From positions 1 through 10,902 of the forward strand of contig JAUZQA010000088.1 of assembly GCA_030705665.1 (NCBI GenBank): DNA of 10,902 nucleotides, read 5' to 3'. This document shows positions 1 to 7,499 of this stretch, piece after piece. Position 1 is the first letter of the stretch. Each line of letters opens with the position of its first letter. A program made the translations under genes and the position numbers. The stretch comes from Bacillota bacterium (GTDB lineage Bacteria > Bacillota > Bacilli > Bacillales_B > DSM-18226). Below the pieces are notes generated by a model. It did no database searches. It had not been told where the DNA came from and saw only the letters and a program-made list of their open reading frames with translations.

Positions 1-1172
1 TAGGTAAGCTGGTTCAGGGTGTCTATATGACTGAAGATCAGCGCTATATCCTCGGGGAGTTTATCAAAGCAATTGAAGAAGAAAAACCAGATGCTGTTAT
101 TATTGCAGGAGATTTATATGACCGCGGCGTTCCGCCTACTGAAGCTGTTAATCTACTAGACGAAGTGCTTGAAACGATTGTCTTGAAATTAAAGACACCT
201 GTTTTAGCCGTTGCCGGCAACCATGACAGCCCGAGCCGCCTCCATTTTGGCAGCAAGATTATGAAAACTAATGGCTATCACATGATTGGACAAATTTCAA
301 ATCCGATCGAACCGGTTATTTTGCACGATGAGTATGGCGAAGTTCATTTTCATCTAGTACCATATGCTGATCCCAGTGTTGTTCGACATGTTTATGAGGA
401 TGAGGAAATCCGCACACATAATGATGCGATGAAAAAAATAACAGAAACAATTGCTTCAAATATGAATCCTGATGCCCGTCATGTTTTGGTTGGACATGCT
501 TTTGTGACACCGTACGGAGAGCGAGAGGAGAATACGAGTGAGTCCGAACGTCCTTTAGCGATTGGCGGGGCAGAACATGTGGATGCGGGTCTATTTTCAA
601 AATTTCATTATACTGCACTCGGTCATTTGCACCAGGCACATTTTGTTTTCAATGAAAATATTCAATATTCAGGATCACCATTAAAATATTCCATTTCTGA
701 AGAAAAGCATAAAAAAGGTTTTTATATTGTTGAACTTGATGGAAAGGGGAATATGAAGCTTGAGAAACGCTTGTTAACACCGCTTCGGGAAATGCGAACA
801 GTTGAAGCAACAATGGAGGATCTATTAAAACATCAGAAAAACGATGATTATGTGTTTGTTCGTTTGTTAGACGAAACACCAGTATTATCGCCAATGGAAA
901 AAGTGCGCTCCGTCTATCAGAATGCCATGCACGTGGAACGTAAAATTGTCCAGGTAACCGCAAAAGATGGACAAGAAAACACTGGAATCGCACGTCATAA
1001 AATGGATGAAATCTCCCTATTTAGGGCCTTTTATCAGGAAGTTAAACAGACGCCCGCTACAGCCGAAACAGAGGCTATTTTTACAGAAGTTCTTCATGAA
1101 CTTTTACAGGATAGTAATGAGGAATTTAAACAGGCTGCTAAAGAAATCGCGTCAGGAAAAGAAACCGAATAG
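1..1172 (+). CDS. sbcD: Exonuclease SbcD (Mre11-type nuclease subunit), 5' end cut by the window
   Basis: This is the metallophosphoesterase subunit of the SbcCD complex, which cleaves DNA hairpins and blocked double-strand ends in the cytoplasm with a two-metal (Mn) centre. The frame is open from base 3: GKLVQGVY precedes the first in-window ATG at 27. This matches the family start DWHLGK, so the ATG at 27 is internal and roughly a dozen residues, including the first metal ligands, lie to the left of the window. Visible calcineurin-like motifs are AGDLYDRG (105-128), GNHDSP (216-233), GHAF (492-503) and GHLH (621-632), which supply the remaining metal and catalytic residues. The C-terminal capping region is complete and ends in TAG. 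The expected total of about 400 aa fits SbcD. sbcC starts 14 nt downstream, so the two are surely cotranscribed. The promoter is outside the window. Confidence 0.96.
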   Translation, partial: GKLVQGVYMTEDQRYILGEFIKAIEEEKPDAVIIAGDLYDRGVPPTEAVNLLDEVLETIVLKLKTPVLAVAGNHDSPSRLHFGSKIMKTNGYHMIGQISNPIEPVILHDEYGEVHFHLVPYADPSVVRHVYEDEEIRTHNDAMKKITETIASNMNPDARHVLVGHAFVTPYGEREENTSESERPLAIGGAEHVDAGLFSKFHYTALGHLHQAHFVFNENIQYSGSPLKYSISEEKHKKGFYIVELDGKGNMKLEKRLLTPLREMRTVEATMEDLLKHQKNDDYVFVRLLDETPVLSPMEKVRSVYQNAMHVERKIVQVTAKDGQENTGIARHKMDEISLFRAFYQEVKQTPATAETEAIFTEVLHELLQDSNEEFKQAAKEIASGKETE

Positions 1173-1186
1173 GGGAGGGTGAAAAC

Positions 1187-4100
1187 ATGAGACCATTAAA
1201 AATTACGATGACTGCTTTTGGGCCGTACAAACATAATGAAGTGATTGATTTTACCGAACTTAAGAATAACCGTTTATTTGTCATATCTGGAAATACAGGT
1301 GCAGGAAAGACCACCATTTTTGATGCCATCTGTTTTGCACTCTACGGTTCGGCAAGCGGCGAAGACCGAAGTGAAACGAAGTACTTACGGAGTGATTTTG
1401 CAGATGATGATGTTCATACCGCTGTTGAGTTGGATTTTGAGCTGCATAATCGCATTTACCGAATTAAAAGGCAGCTTCCCCATGTCAAAAAAGGAAACAA
1501 AAGTGCAACAGGGGAGCAGTATGAATTTTATGAAAAAGTAAATGGGCGGGAAATCCCTTGTGTAGACCGTCAAATTGTTTCTGAAATCAACAAAAAAGTA
1601 GAAGAATTAGTTGGTCTAACAAAAGACCAGTTTAGCCAAATCGTCATGCTGCCACAAGGGGAGTTTCGCAAACTACTAACCTCGCAAACGGAAAATAAAG
1701 AAGAAATTCTCCGAAAAATATTCCGAACGGAAACCTACAGATGGATCAGCGATCGTCTGAAGGAAAAGAAAAAATTTGCAGAAGAAGACTTTAAAAGAGA
1801 AGCTGCCACAAGGGACCGGTATATCTCTGACATTCAGGCAACGCTTCCCTTAAGGGAAGGGTCTAAACTCTTTGAGTTCTTGTCACAAGAAAACTACAAT
1901 ACTAATCAAATCATTACAGGTTTAGAGGAAGAGATTCTTTATTACCAAGATGAGATTGGAAGAAATAAGCAGAACGAAGAAACAAGTGGTACGGCGTATA
2001 ATAAAAAGCTTGAGGAGTTCCATAAAGCAGAACAAGTAAATGAGGAATTCAAAAAGTTAGAGGATAAACATAAAAGTCTTGAAGAATTAACCGCACAGTT
2101 ACCTCTTTTTAAAGAAAAAGAAGTACAACTTGAAAACGGTGAGCGGGCAAGTAAGATTGAACCATATGAAAAACAGGTAAATGAGTGGCGGGAAGATGAA
2201 AAAACCAAAAAGCAAAGGTTGGATTTTGCAGTAGTGGAACAAAAAAGTGCTGTTACCATCCTTGAAAAAGTCCAAAGGATTTACGAATTGGAGGAAAGCA
2301 AGAAAGAAGAGCGGGAGGAAATCGCACGACAATTGGACCGCTATCATGACTTTTTACCAACCGTTAAAGAAATGGATAGTAAGAAAGCTGAATTATTAAG
2401 GCACGAGCGGCAGGTCCAAAACCTTGAAAAAGAACTGAATGCACTAAAATCCAAAATTAAAGTAGAAAAAGATTCGAAAATTCAATTAGGAAATAGCATA
2501 AAAACATTAGAAACAGAGGTCGATCAATTAGCTGATAAGCAAGAAAAGTTAATTGACATGCGGGACCGGGTGCGGGTTTTGCATGAATACCTTGGAATCT
2601 ATAAAAATCAAATTGAATTGCAGAAATTATTGAAGACGAAAGAGGAAGCTTACCATACTATTAAGCAAAAATATGAAAAATTAGAAGAAGCATGGGTTAG
2701 TGGGCAGGCCAGTATTCTGGCAATCCATTTACACGACGGAAAACCTTGCCCTGTATGTGGAAGTACTGAGCATCCCAATAAGGCACAAGGTCAGGATGCA
2801 GTCCCAACAAGAGTTGAATTGGATCTTGTCAAAAAAGAATTAGAACTTAAAGATAGCGAATACCGCGATCTTGTTGCACAGTTGAAAAATGGCAAGGATC
2901 AATTGGAGCAAAAGGCTAAAGAGGTAGCCGAAATAGGTGTACACGTACAAGAAGTCCAACCTGAATATAAAAGGCTTGCTGAAGAGGGGCAGGCACTTAA
3001 AAAAGATGTTGAACGACTGGGAAAAGAAAAAGAAAAACTAGCTAAATTAAAGAACGATCTTGAAACAAAGGAAAAACAGTTAGAAGGATTTGAAAGTGAG
3101 CAAGAGGCTGCCGTAAAAGCCTATCAGGAGCAATACACTGAATATGAGGCCAAAAAGGCAGTTTATGTTGAACAAGTTAATCGAATTCCAGAGGAAATAA
3201 GAACTTTAGCTGAATTAAATAAGAAAATTACGGAAGCGAATAGCATAAAAACCAAATTGGAAAATGCTTGGGAACAAGCACAACAGCAGTTACAGTTGGC
3301 AAAAGAAGATGTTGCAAAGGCAACGGTAAATGTATCTAGTATGAAAGAACAATTGAAAGAAAGCAGCTTGAAAAAAGAAAATTCTGAACAACAGTTTTTA
3401 GCAGCTTTGCTCCAAGCTAGCTTTTCCACTGAGGATGATTACCGCAAAGCAAAAATGCTTGAAAATGCACGAGTTGCATTGAAAGAAGAAATTGATCAAT
3501 TTAAAAACAGACTGGCAGCCCTAAAACAGCAGGTATTGGAGCTACAAGATGATTTGAAGGATAAAACAAAAATAGATTTGCTGGAGCTTAAGTCTGAACT
3601 TGATGAACTGAATAGCGCTTATGAAGAGGCCAAAAAACGATTATTACAATCAGAGCAAAACCAACAGAAAGCCGATGAATTAAAACGGAATATTTTAAAC
3701 GCAGAAAAAAGTACAGCTGAATTGGAAAAACGTTTAAATCTCGTGGCTGATTTATATGATGTCATCAGAGGCCAAAACAGCAGTAAAATCTCCTTTGAAC
3801 GGTATTTACAAATTGAATATCTTGAGCAAATTCTTATAACCGCAAATGAACGATTGAAGCGTTTATCAAATGGACAATTTTTATTAATCCGAAGTGAACG
3901 TCAAGAGAGCCGCGGGAAACAAAGTGGTCTTGGCCTTGATGTATTCGATGCCTACACGGGACAAACTCGTGATGTTAAAACATTATCGGGTGGAGAAAAG
4001 TTCAATGCATCATTGTGTTTGGCACTGGGGATGGCGGATGTAATCCAAAGCTTCCAAGGCGGTGTTTCGATTGATACCATGTTTATTGATGAAGGATTTG

Positions 4101-4279
4101 GCTCATTAGATGAAGAATCATTGAACAAAGCGGTTGATACCCTGATCGATTTGCAGCAATCAGGCCGCATGATCGGCGTCATCTCGCATGTTCAAGAGCT
4201 GAAGAACACCATTCCGGCTATATTAGAAGTGAAAAAGACAAAAGAAGGATACAGCCAAACCAAATTTGTGATTAAATAA
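1187..4279 (+). CDS. sbcC: Exonuclease SbcC (Rad50-type SMC-like ATPase subunit)
   Basis: SbcC is the ATPase and DNA-tethering partner of SbcD. The 1030-aa protein has the full Rad50 layout. The N-terminal ATPase half has Walker A GNTGAGKTT at residues 35-43 and the Q-loop region QFSQIVMLPQGEF near 149-161. Two long charged coiled-coil arms (about 190-500 and 540-870) flank a zinc hook, CPVC at 521-524, which dimerises two molecules through a shared metal. The C-terminal half has the ABC signature LSGGE at 933-937 and Walker B with the catalytic glutamate, FIDEG at 966-970. All key residues are intact and the length is normal for Bacillus SbcC. The start is supported by a strong Shine-Dalgarno (AGGGGAGGGTGA, about 1172-1183) just before ATG 1187. 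It is the second gene of the sbcD-sbcC unit and is followed by a terminator at 4358. Confidence 0.98.
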   Translation: MRPLKITMTAFGPYKHNEVIDFTELKNNRLFVISGNTGAGKTTIFDAICFALYGSASGEDRSETKYLRSDFADDDVHTAVELDFELHNRIYRIKRQLPHVKKGNKSATGEQYEFYEKVNGREIPCVDRQIVSEINKKVEELVGLTKDQFSQIVMLPQGEFRKLLTSQTENKEEILRKIFRTETYRWISDRLKEKKKFAEEDFKREAATRDRYISDIQATLPLREGSKLFEFLSQENYNTNQIITGLEEEILYYQDEIGRNKQNEETSGTAYNKKLEEFHKAEQVNEEFKKLEDKHKSLEELTAQLPLFKEKEVQLENGERASKIEPYEKQVNEWREDEKTKKQRLDFAVVEQKSAVTILEKVQRIYELEESKKEEREEIARQLDRYHDFLPTVKEMDSKKAELLRHERQVQNLEKELNALKSKIKVEKDSKIQLGNSIKTLETEVDQLADKQEKLIDMRDRVRVLHEYLGIYKNQIELQKLLKTKEEAYHTIKQKYEKLEEAWVSGQASILAIHLHDGKPCPVCGSTEHPNKAQGQDAVPTRVELDLVKKELELKDSEYRDLVAQLKNGKDQLEQKAKEVAEIGVHVQEVQPEYKRLAEEGQALKKDVERLGKEKEKLAKLKNDLETKEKQLEGFESEQEAAVKAYQEQYTEYEAKKAVYVEQVNRIPEEIRTLAELNKKITEANSIKTKLENAWEQAQQQLQLAKEDVAKATVNVSSMKEQLKESSLKKENSEQQFLAALLQASFSTEDDYRKAKMLENARVALKEEIDQFKNRLAALKQQVLELQDDLKDKTKIDLLELKSELDELNSAYEEAKKRLLQSEQNQQKADELKRNILNAEKSTAELEKRLNLVADLYDVIRGQNSSKISFERYLQIEYLEQILITANERLKRLSNGQFLLIRSERQESRGKQSGLGLDVFDAYTGQTRDVKTLSGGEKFNASLCLALGMADVIQSFQGGVSIDTMFIDEGFGSLDEESLNKAVDTLIDLQQSGRMIGVISHVQELKNTIPAILEVKKTKEGYSQTKFVIK

Positions 4280-4357
4280 AAAGTTTGTAGAAAATTAGGT
4301 TTTATAGGAGAAATATGTTAAACTAAGTTTACCATTTATTTTACTTGTTTTCTTTTT

Positions 4358-4388
4358 CCCTTCTCATTAATGAGAAGGGGCTTTTTTT
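4358..4388 (+). terminator. Rho-independent terminator of sbcDC
   Basis: Bases 4358-4379 form a perfect 22-nt palindrome (arm CCCTTCTCA, TTAA at the centre), followed by GCTTTTTTTG. It lies about 80 nt after the sbcC stop and ends the operon. Confidence 0.93.
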
Positions 4389-4394
4389 GTTCCA

Positions 4395-4425
4395 ATAAAA
4401 AACAGGCTCTAAAAGTCGAGCCTGT
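4395..4425 (-). terminator. Rho-independent terminator of csp
   Basis: On the minus strand, ACAGGCTC (4425-4418) pairs with GAGCCTGT (4409-4402) across an 8-nt loop and is followed at once by TTTTTTATT. It starts 15 nt after the csp stop and sits back to back with the sbcC terminator. Confidence 0.92.
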
Positions 4426-4439
4426 CCATTTTAGTTGTA

Positions 4440-4640
4440 TTATGCTTTACGAACGTTTGCAGCTTGTGGGCCACGTTGACCTTGCTCAACGTCAAAAGTC
4501 ACTTCTTGACCTTCATCTAATGTTTTAAACCCTTCACTTTGAATCGCTGAGAAGTGAACAAATACATCCTCTCCACCCTCGCGCTCGATGAATCCAAAAC
4601 CTTTTTCACTGTTAAACCATTTTACTTTTCCTTTTTCCAT
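4440..4640 (-). CDS. csp: Cold-shock protein, CspB/CspA family
   Basis: A small single-stranded RNA/DNA-binding protein that acts as an RNA chaperone. Its 66 aa form one complete cold-shock domain (five-stranded OB-fold): the N-terminal [16 protein letters not shown] holds RNP1 (KGFGFIE, residues 13-19), VFVHF at 26-30 is RNP2, and the end GPQAANV is typical of the family. It is closely similar to B. subtilis CspB and CspD, but which paralogue it matches cannot be decided here, so the generic symbol is used. An optimal Shine-Dalgarno AGGAGGC (4654-4648) precedes ATG. It is monocistronic, with its own promoter, a leader of about 113 nt and a terminator. The long leader is the usual site of post-transcriptional cold control in csp genes; that role is inferred here. 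Confidence 0.97.
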   Translation of the reverse strand: MEKGKVKWFNSEKGFGFIEREGGEDVFVHFSAIQSEGFKTLDEGQEVTFDVEQGQRGPQAANVRKA

Positions 4641-4753
4641 CTTTGTTGCCTCCTAAAGTGTTGCACACACATTGTATTGCTATTCTTGCTCTTAGTGTTC
4701 ATTAAGTCGAAAAGTATATACTAATACGATCTTTACACCGAACAAAAATAATC
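4641..4753 (-). promoter_or_regulatory. Predicted csp 5' untranslated leader
   Basis: The proposed start site near 4753 gives an untranslated leader of about 113 nt, similar in length to csp leaders known in other bacteria. ATCGTAT (4751-4757) and ATACGAT (4724-4730), read on the plus strand, form a 7-bp inverted repeat around a 20-nt AT-rich spacer at the 5' end, partly overlapping the start site. AGTATATACT, a 10-bp palindrome, lies at 4713-4722. The leader ends with AGGAGGC. Thermosensing or antitermination is an inference from the family, not shown by the sequence. Confidence 0.5.
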
Positions 4754-4759
4754 GTATAT

Positions 4760-4788
4760 AGAATACCACTTTTTGAAAGGGCTTTCAA
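4760..4788 (-). promoter_or_regulatory. Sigma-A promoter of csp
   Basis: On the minus strand there is -35 TTGAAA (4788-4783), a 17-nt spacer, and -10 TATTCT (4765-4760) with an upstream TGG making a TG-extended -10. The -35 region overlaps the imperfect palindrome TTGAAAGGGCTTTCAA (4773-4788), which has 7-bp arms and a possible operator role. Confidence 0.65.
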
Positions 4789-4914
4789 GTCTTAGGAATA
4801 TAAATTTCCCCTAAATTTACACAACAGACTTTTATCTAAACAGATCCTCTATTTAAAAATATTAAAAATAACAAGGTCAATCCAATATACTCAGGACTGA
4901 AGTGGTCTCCTATT

Positions 4915-4943
4915 TTGAAATTCTTCTTCCTAATCGATATAAT
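4915..4943 (+). promoter_or_regulatory. Sigma-A promoter of the EcsC-family gene
   Basis: TTGAAA (4915-4920), an exact 17-nt spacer and a consensus TATAAT (4938-4943). The expected start near 4950 gives a leader of about 40 nt to ATG 4991. Confidence 0.82.
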
Positions 4944-4990
4944 CAAGATAAAATAGTATTATTTGGAAAAATGAAAAGAGTGATCAAGTA

Positions 4991-5794
4991 ATGGAATCAA
5001 GAGATGAATTATTGAAAGAGCTTGCGGTTATTGAAAAATGGGAGAAGGATCAAAATGGAGTTTGGTTTTGGGAAAAAATTAGTCGGTTGCCATTTAAAAT
5101 TCTTGATAAACTAACCCCAAAATTCATTCATGAAAAAATAGGTGACCTCCTAGATGAAATTGGAGCATACGTGCAATCAGGAGGGAAGTACTTAACAATA
5201 GAAAAAAGCCTATTTACAATCATTGAAAAAGAAGCAGAGACTCCAATTAACACAGTGTTAGATATTAAGGATCTTCCATTAGAATTGATGGAAAAGATAA
5301 GCAATGAAATCATTGAAAAAAGAAAAAAATTTGCTGCTATCCAAGGAGCTACTACAGGAGTAGGTGGTATTTTTACTCTTGCCATTGATATTCCGGCCTT
5401 GTTGGCAGTTTCTTTAAAAACTCTCCAAGAAATTTCTCTCATTCATGGTTATGATCCGAATGAAAAAAATGAAAGAATCTTCATTATTAAAGTTTTACAA
5501 TTTTCAATGGCTGATGTGGTTGGTAAGCGGGCGATTCTTGATGAACTTTCTAATTACTACCGCAAAGAAAATCATAAATCGGGAGAAATGATGACCCAGC
5601 TTCAAGGCTGGAGGGAGGTAGTTTACACATACAGGGATCAATTGGGGTGGAAAAAACTATTTCAATTGGTACCGCTGGCAGGGATCATTTTTGGCGCATT
5701 TACAAATCGATCCATGATTAACGATCTTTCCGTGGCAGGGATCATGCTTTATCGCAAAAGAAAAATAATAGAGAGACTAGAACTGGTGGAATAG
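4991..5794 (+). CDS. EcsC-family protein, function unknown
   Basis: This 267-aa protein is recognised as an EcsC-domain protein, a family named after the third gene of the Bacillus ecsABC operon whose biochemical role is not known. The N-terminal third is charged and helical (WEKD, WFWEKI). The core diagnostic stretch is at about 117-155: GATTGVGGIFTLAIDIPALL, then a helix ending in EISLIHGYDP. A second hydrophobic stretch lies at 223-239 (LFQLVPLAGIIFGAFTN), followed by a basic tail (YRKRKIIERL). The hydrophobic segments suggest membrane association. No ecsAB ABC-transporter genes are next to it, so it is a stand-alone family member and not ecsC itself. GAGTGA at 4978-4983 is a modest ribosome site for ATG 4991. 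It has its own near-consensus promoter and a terminator. Confidence 0.85.
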   Translation: MESRDELLKELAVIEKWEKDQNGVWFWEKISRLPFKILDKLTPKFIHEKIGDLLDEIGAYVQSGGKYLTIEKSLFTIIEKEAETPINTVLDIKDLPLELMEKISNEIIEKRKKFAAIQGATTGVGGIFTLAIDIPALLAVSLKTLQEISLIHGYDPNEKNERIFIIKVLQFSMADVVGKRAILDELSNYYRKENHKSGEMMTQLQGWREVVYTYRDQLGWKKLFQLVPLAGIIFGAFTNRSMINDLSVAGIMLYRKRKIIERLELVE

Positions 5795-5810
5795 GAATGT
5801 GATTATAAAC

Positions 5811-5849
5811 GAAAAACGCTTGGTTTACCCCCGCAACCAAGCGTTTTTC
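5811..5849. terminator. Bidirectional terminator between convergent genes
   Basis: GAAAAACGCTTGGTT (5811-5825) and its exact reverse complement (5835-5849) form a 15-bp stem with a 9-nt loop. The A-rich foot on one side and T-rich foot on the other let it serve both the EcsC-family gene (+) and the small membrane protein gene (-). Confidence 0.92.
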
Positions 5850-5867
5850 GAATTTACCTATTTTTTT

Positions 5868-6188
5868 TTAAAGGAAGAATGTTCCCGAAACGAAAAAGCT
5901 TAACATTGACCCTAAAACTAAACTAATCCCCGCAAATACCATTAAAGCAGCTCCGTGGCTCTTACTTCTTCCATAATAAGTGATTAACCCCAAAGCAAAA
6001 GCTAATGTACCAAAAAGTATCGGAACAATAAGAAGGGAGACAAGTGAAAACACCCAGCCTAATAGAGCATAACCAATTCCAGACTTTTTATTTGTGTCTG
6101 CATCTTCATGTGAAAATGCGACTTTACCACAGTTTTGACATACATTCTCATTTACGGCCTCAAAAGATAAATCATTTGAATTAAACAT
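5868..6188 (-). CDS. Small membrane protein with CxxC motif and DUF4190-like tail
   Basis: This 106-aa protein has no assigned function. Residues 17-21 are CQNCG, a single zinc-knuckle-like CxxC in a soluble N-terminal part that otherwise looks disordered and acidic. Two hydrophobic segments follow (about 37-70 and 78-104), joined by a short basic hinge (YYGRSKSHGAA). The pattern of glycine-rich paired helices with a K/S-H-G-A turn resembles the DUF4190 family of small membrane proteins; that match is from memory of the pattern and is not certain. Only one cysteine pair is present, so a complete four-ligand zinc ribbon would need two chains or other ligands. The start is backed by AAAAGGGGATA 9 nt before ATG 6188. 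The gene converges on the EcsC-family gene and appears monocistronic. Confidence 0.8.
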   Translation of the reverse strand: MFNSNDLSFEAVNENVCQNCGKVAFSHEDADTNKKSGIGYALLGWVFSLVSLLIVPILFGTLAFALGLITYYGRSKSHGAALMVFAGISLVLGSMLSFFVSGTFFL

Positions 6189-6321
6189 ATACCATATCCC
6201 CTTTTAGAATAATATTAGTATTACAAATATTACTATAGTGAAAACAAGATTAATTAATAATACTGTAAAGGTAAGAAGTACTGATTATTAATCAAACCCC
6301 CTTCAAAAAGTTTATTTTACT

Positions 6322-6344
6322 AAAAAAACACTGGCGTTCGTGTT
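6322..6344 (-). terminator. Weak terminator-like hairpin inside the AT-rich region
   Basis: On the minus strand, AACAC (6344-6340) pairs with GTGTT (6331-6327) across an 8-nt loop and runs into seven T's. The stem is only 5 bp and GC-poor, so termination would be partial at best. Confidence 0.25.
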
Positions 6345-6419
6345 GTAGAATATCAATTTGACTTTACAAAATACTATTTTTAATATAGCGAAAATTTGAA
6401 TATTTCAATTGTTACAATT

Positions 6420-6447
6420 ATCATAACATAGTTCACAAAAAGTTCAA
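6420..6447 (-). promoter_or_regulatory. Candidate sigma-A promoter far upstream of the small membrane protein gene
   Basis: Minus strand: TTGAAC (6447-6442), a 16-nt spacer, and TATGAT (6425-6420) preceded by TGT, which gives a TG-extended -10. The start near 6413 would be about 225 nt upstream of ATG 6188. Confidence 0.5.
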
Positions 6448-6517
6448 GATATTTGCATTTTTTAATTTTAAAATATTTTTTTAGTTGATTTTTTACGATT
6501 ATATGTTACAAACTGAA

Positions 6518-6553
6518 CAAAAAAGTCGTGTTCCCGCATTAGGAAACACGACT
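6518..6553 (-). terminator. Terminator of the first HAD phosphatase gene
   Basis: On the minus strand, 6553-6542 pairs with 6535-6524 over 12 bp (one G-U) around a 6-nt loop, followed by TTTTTTG. It begins 13 nt past the stop codon. In DNA of the opposite sense one pair is lost (C-A), so it is built for the minus strand. Confidence 0.92.
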
Positions 6554-6565
6554 GATCACAGGTCC

Positions 6566-7363
6566 TTAGATATTAAGTAAATATCGAACTGCATAAGCAA
6601 AACCGTCTTCGTCATTTGATTTCGTGATGATATCCGCCTCATGTTGAATATTGAAAGGAGCGTTACCCATGGCAACAGAGGTAGTAGCTGTTTTAAACTG
6701 CGGGAGGTCATTTCCCCCGTCACCAAACGCAAATATTTCATCAAAATGTTGTCCAGTTAATTGTTGATAACGTTCTAATGCCTCACCTTTATTCGCTTCT
6801 AGAGAGGTAAACTCAACATTATTGGGATGTGAGGAAGCCATGGAAACGTCGAATTTTCCTTGAATTGCTTTTTTGGCCTGATCAATTTTATCAAGTTGAT
6901 CCTTTCGTGAAACAGCCATGATTTTGTGTATTTTAATGTCTTTTTTTTCAATTATTTGGTCATAATCATAATCATGAAATATACGTTCAATTTCTTCTGG
7001 ACTTTTATCTTGAATCATTGGATTTCTACATGGAAATCCACCCTGATTGGTATAGACCATAATCCAGAGGCCAAATTCCTTTAAAATGGGCAACAACTCT
7101 TGAAAAGTGTGGAAAGGCAATTCTGCCTCATAAACAATCTCTCTTGATTTCGAATATAAAACGGTACCATTGACACAAAAAATAGGAGTTTCTAATTTAT
7201 TAATTGGATCAAATTTAATAACATCCTCAAACGCACGACCTGTATTAATAATAATTGTATGCCCTTGATCTTGTATGTGATGTAATACCTTATTATTTTC
7301 TTCAGAGATTTGATGTTTAGAATTTAATAATGTACCATCTAAGTCGATTGAAAAACACTTCAT
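6566..7363 (-). CDS. Cof-type HAD-superfamily sugar/nucleotide phosphatase
   Basis: A cytoplasmic Mg-dependent phosphohydrolase of the HAD superfamily, Cof (class IIB) type. Members dephosphorylate sugar phosphates, nucleotides or cofactors such as FMN or PLP; the substrate here cannot be read from sequence. All four motifs are present in 265 aa: motif I DLDGT with nucleophile D7 and acid/base D9; motif II T41 in INTGR; motif III K192 (EANKGEAL); motif IV FGDGGND with D215 and D219. The region between, about 80-185, is the alpha/beta C2 cap. Start at ATG 7363, with AAAGGAA about 12 nt upstream, a somewhat long spacing. It is transcribed alone from a promoter at 7401-7429 and has its own terminator. 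A second Cof-type gene lies at 9353-10132, but their cap sequences differ widely. Confidence 0.93.
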   Translation of the reverse strand: MKCFSIDLDGTLLNSKHQISEENNKVLHHIQDQGHTIIINTGRAFEDVIKFDPINKLETPIFCVNGTVLYSKSREIVYEAELPFHTFQELLPILKEFGLWIMVYTNQGGFPCRNPMIQDKSPEEIERIFHDYDYDQIIEKKDIKIHKIMAVSRKDQLDKIDQAKKAIQGKFDVSMASSHPNNVEFTSLEANKGEALERYQQLTGQHFDEIFAFGDGGNDLPQFKTATTSVAMGNAPFNIQHEADIITKSNDEDGFAYAVRYLLNI

Positions 7364-7400
7364 TTTATTCCAAAGTTCCTTTCCTACGAGTAATAAGCTT

Positions 7401-7429
7401 ACTATAACAAATCATGTGCATTCTGTCAT
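7401..7429 (-). promoter_or_regulatory. Sigma-A promoter of the first HAD phosphatase gene
   Basis: Minus strand: ATGACA (7429-7424, 5 of 6), a 17-nt spacer, TATAGT (7406-7401, 5 of 6), with TGT before the -10 forming a TG-extended element. The start near 7394 gives a leader of about 31 nt. Confidence 0.78.
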
Positions 7430-7480
7430 ATGAGTGATAATATAATACAATTAGAGTAAATAGCTCGACTAGGGTATTTT

Positions 7481-7499
7481 TTAAGGTTAAATTAAGGTT
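7481..7499 (+). promoter_or_regulatory. Direct repeat, candidate response-regulator site upstream of the lipoprotein gene
   Basis: TTAAGGTT occurs at 7481-7488 and again, without mismatch, at 7492-7499: an 11-bp period with AAA between. Tandem half-sites one helical turn apart are typical of OmpR/PhoB-family regulators. About 23 bp downstream lies a weak -10-like TATGAA (7523-7528) with no good -35 at the right distance, as expected for an activated promoter. The regulator is not in the window. Confidence 0.45.

Larger units (their letters stand above)
6189..6517. other. AT-rich intergenic region without a convincing gene
   Basis: These roughly 330 bases lie between the start of the small membrane protein gene and the terminator of the next minus-strand gene. 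No credible coding frame is visible on either strand. It holds a promoter-like element on the minus strand (6420-6447), a weak T-tailed hairpin (6322-6344) and short AT palindromes such as TTGAATATTTCAA (6396-6408). It may be a long leader of the small membrane protein gene, or may encode a small RNA. Confidence 0.6.

Noticed and set aside
27..29. ATG at 27 as the true start of sbcD
   Set aside because: The frame stays open to the window edge and encodes GKLVQGVY, the conserved continuation of the SbcD N-terminus, so the real start is upstream.
967..1182. Plus-strand ORF of 71 codons overlapping the end of sbcD
   Set aside because: It is an out-of-frame shadow of a well-supported gene, with no ribosome site and no recognisable domain.
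4971..4991. Six-codon ORF (MKRVIK) whose TAA overlaps the ATG of the EcsC-family gene, a possible leader peptide for translational coupling
   Set aside because: No ribosome site precedes its ATG, and the same bases (GAGTGA) are better explained as the ribosome site of the EcsC-family gene.
7472..7477. GGGTAT as a SigB -10 element
   Set aside because: There is no GTTT-type -35 at 13-15 nt upstream.
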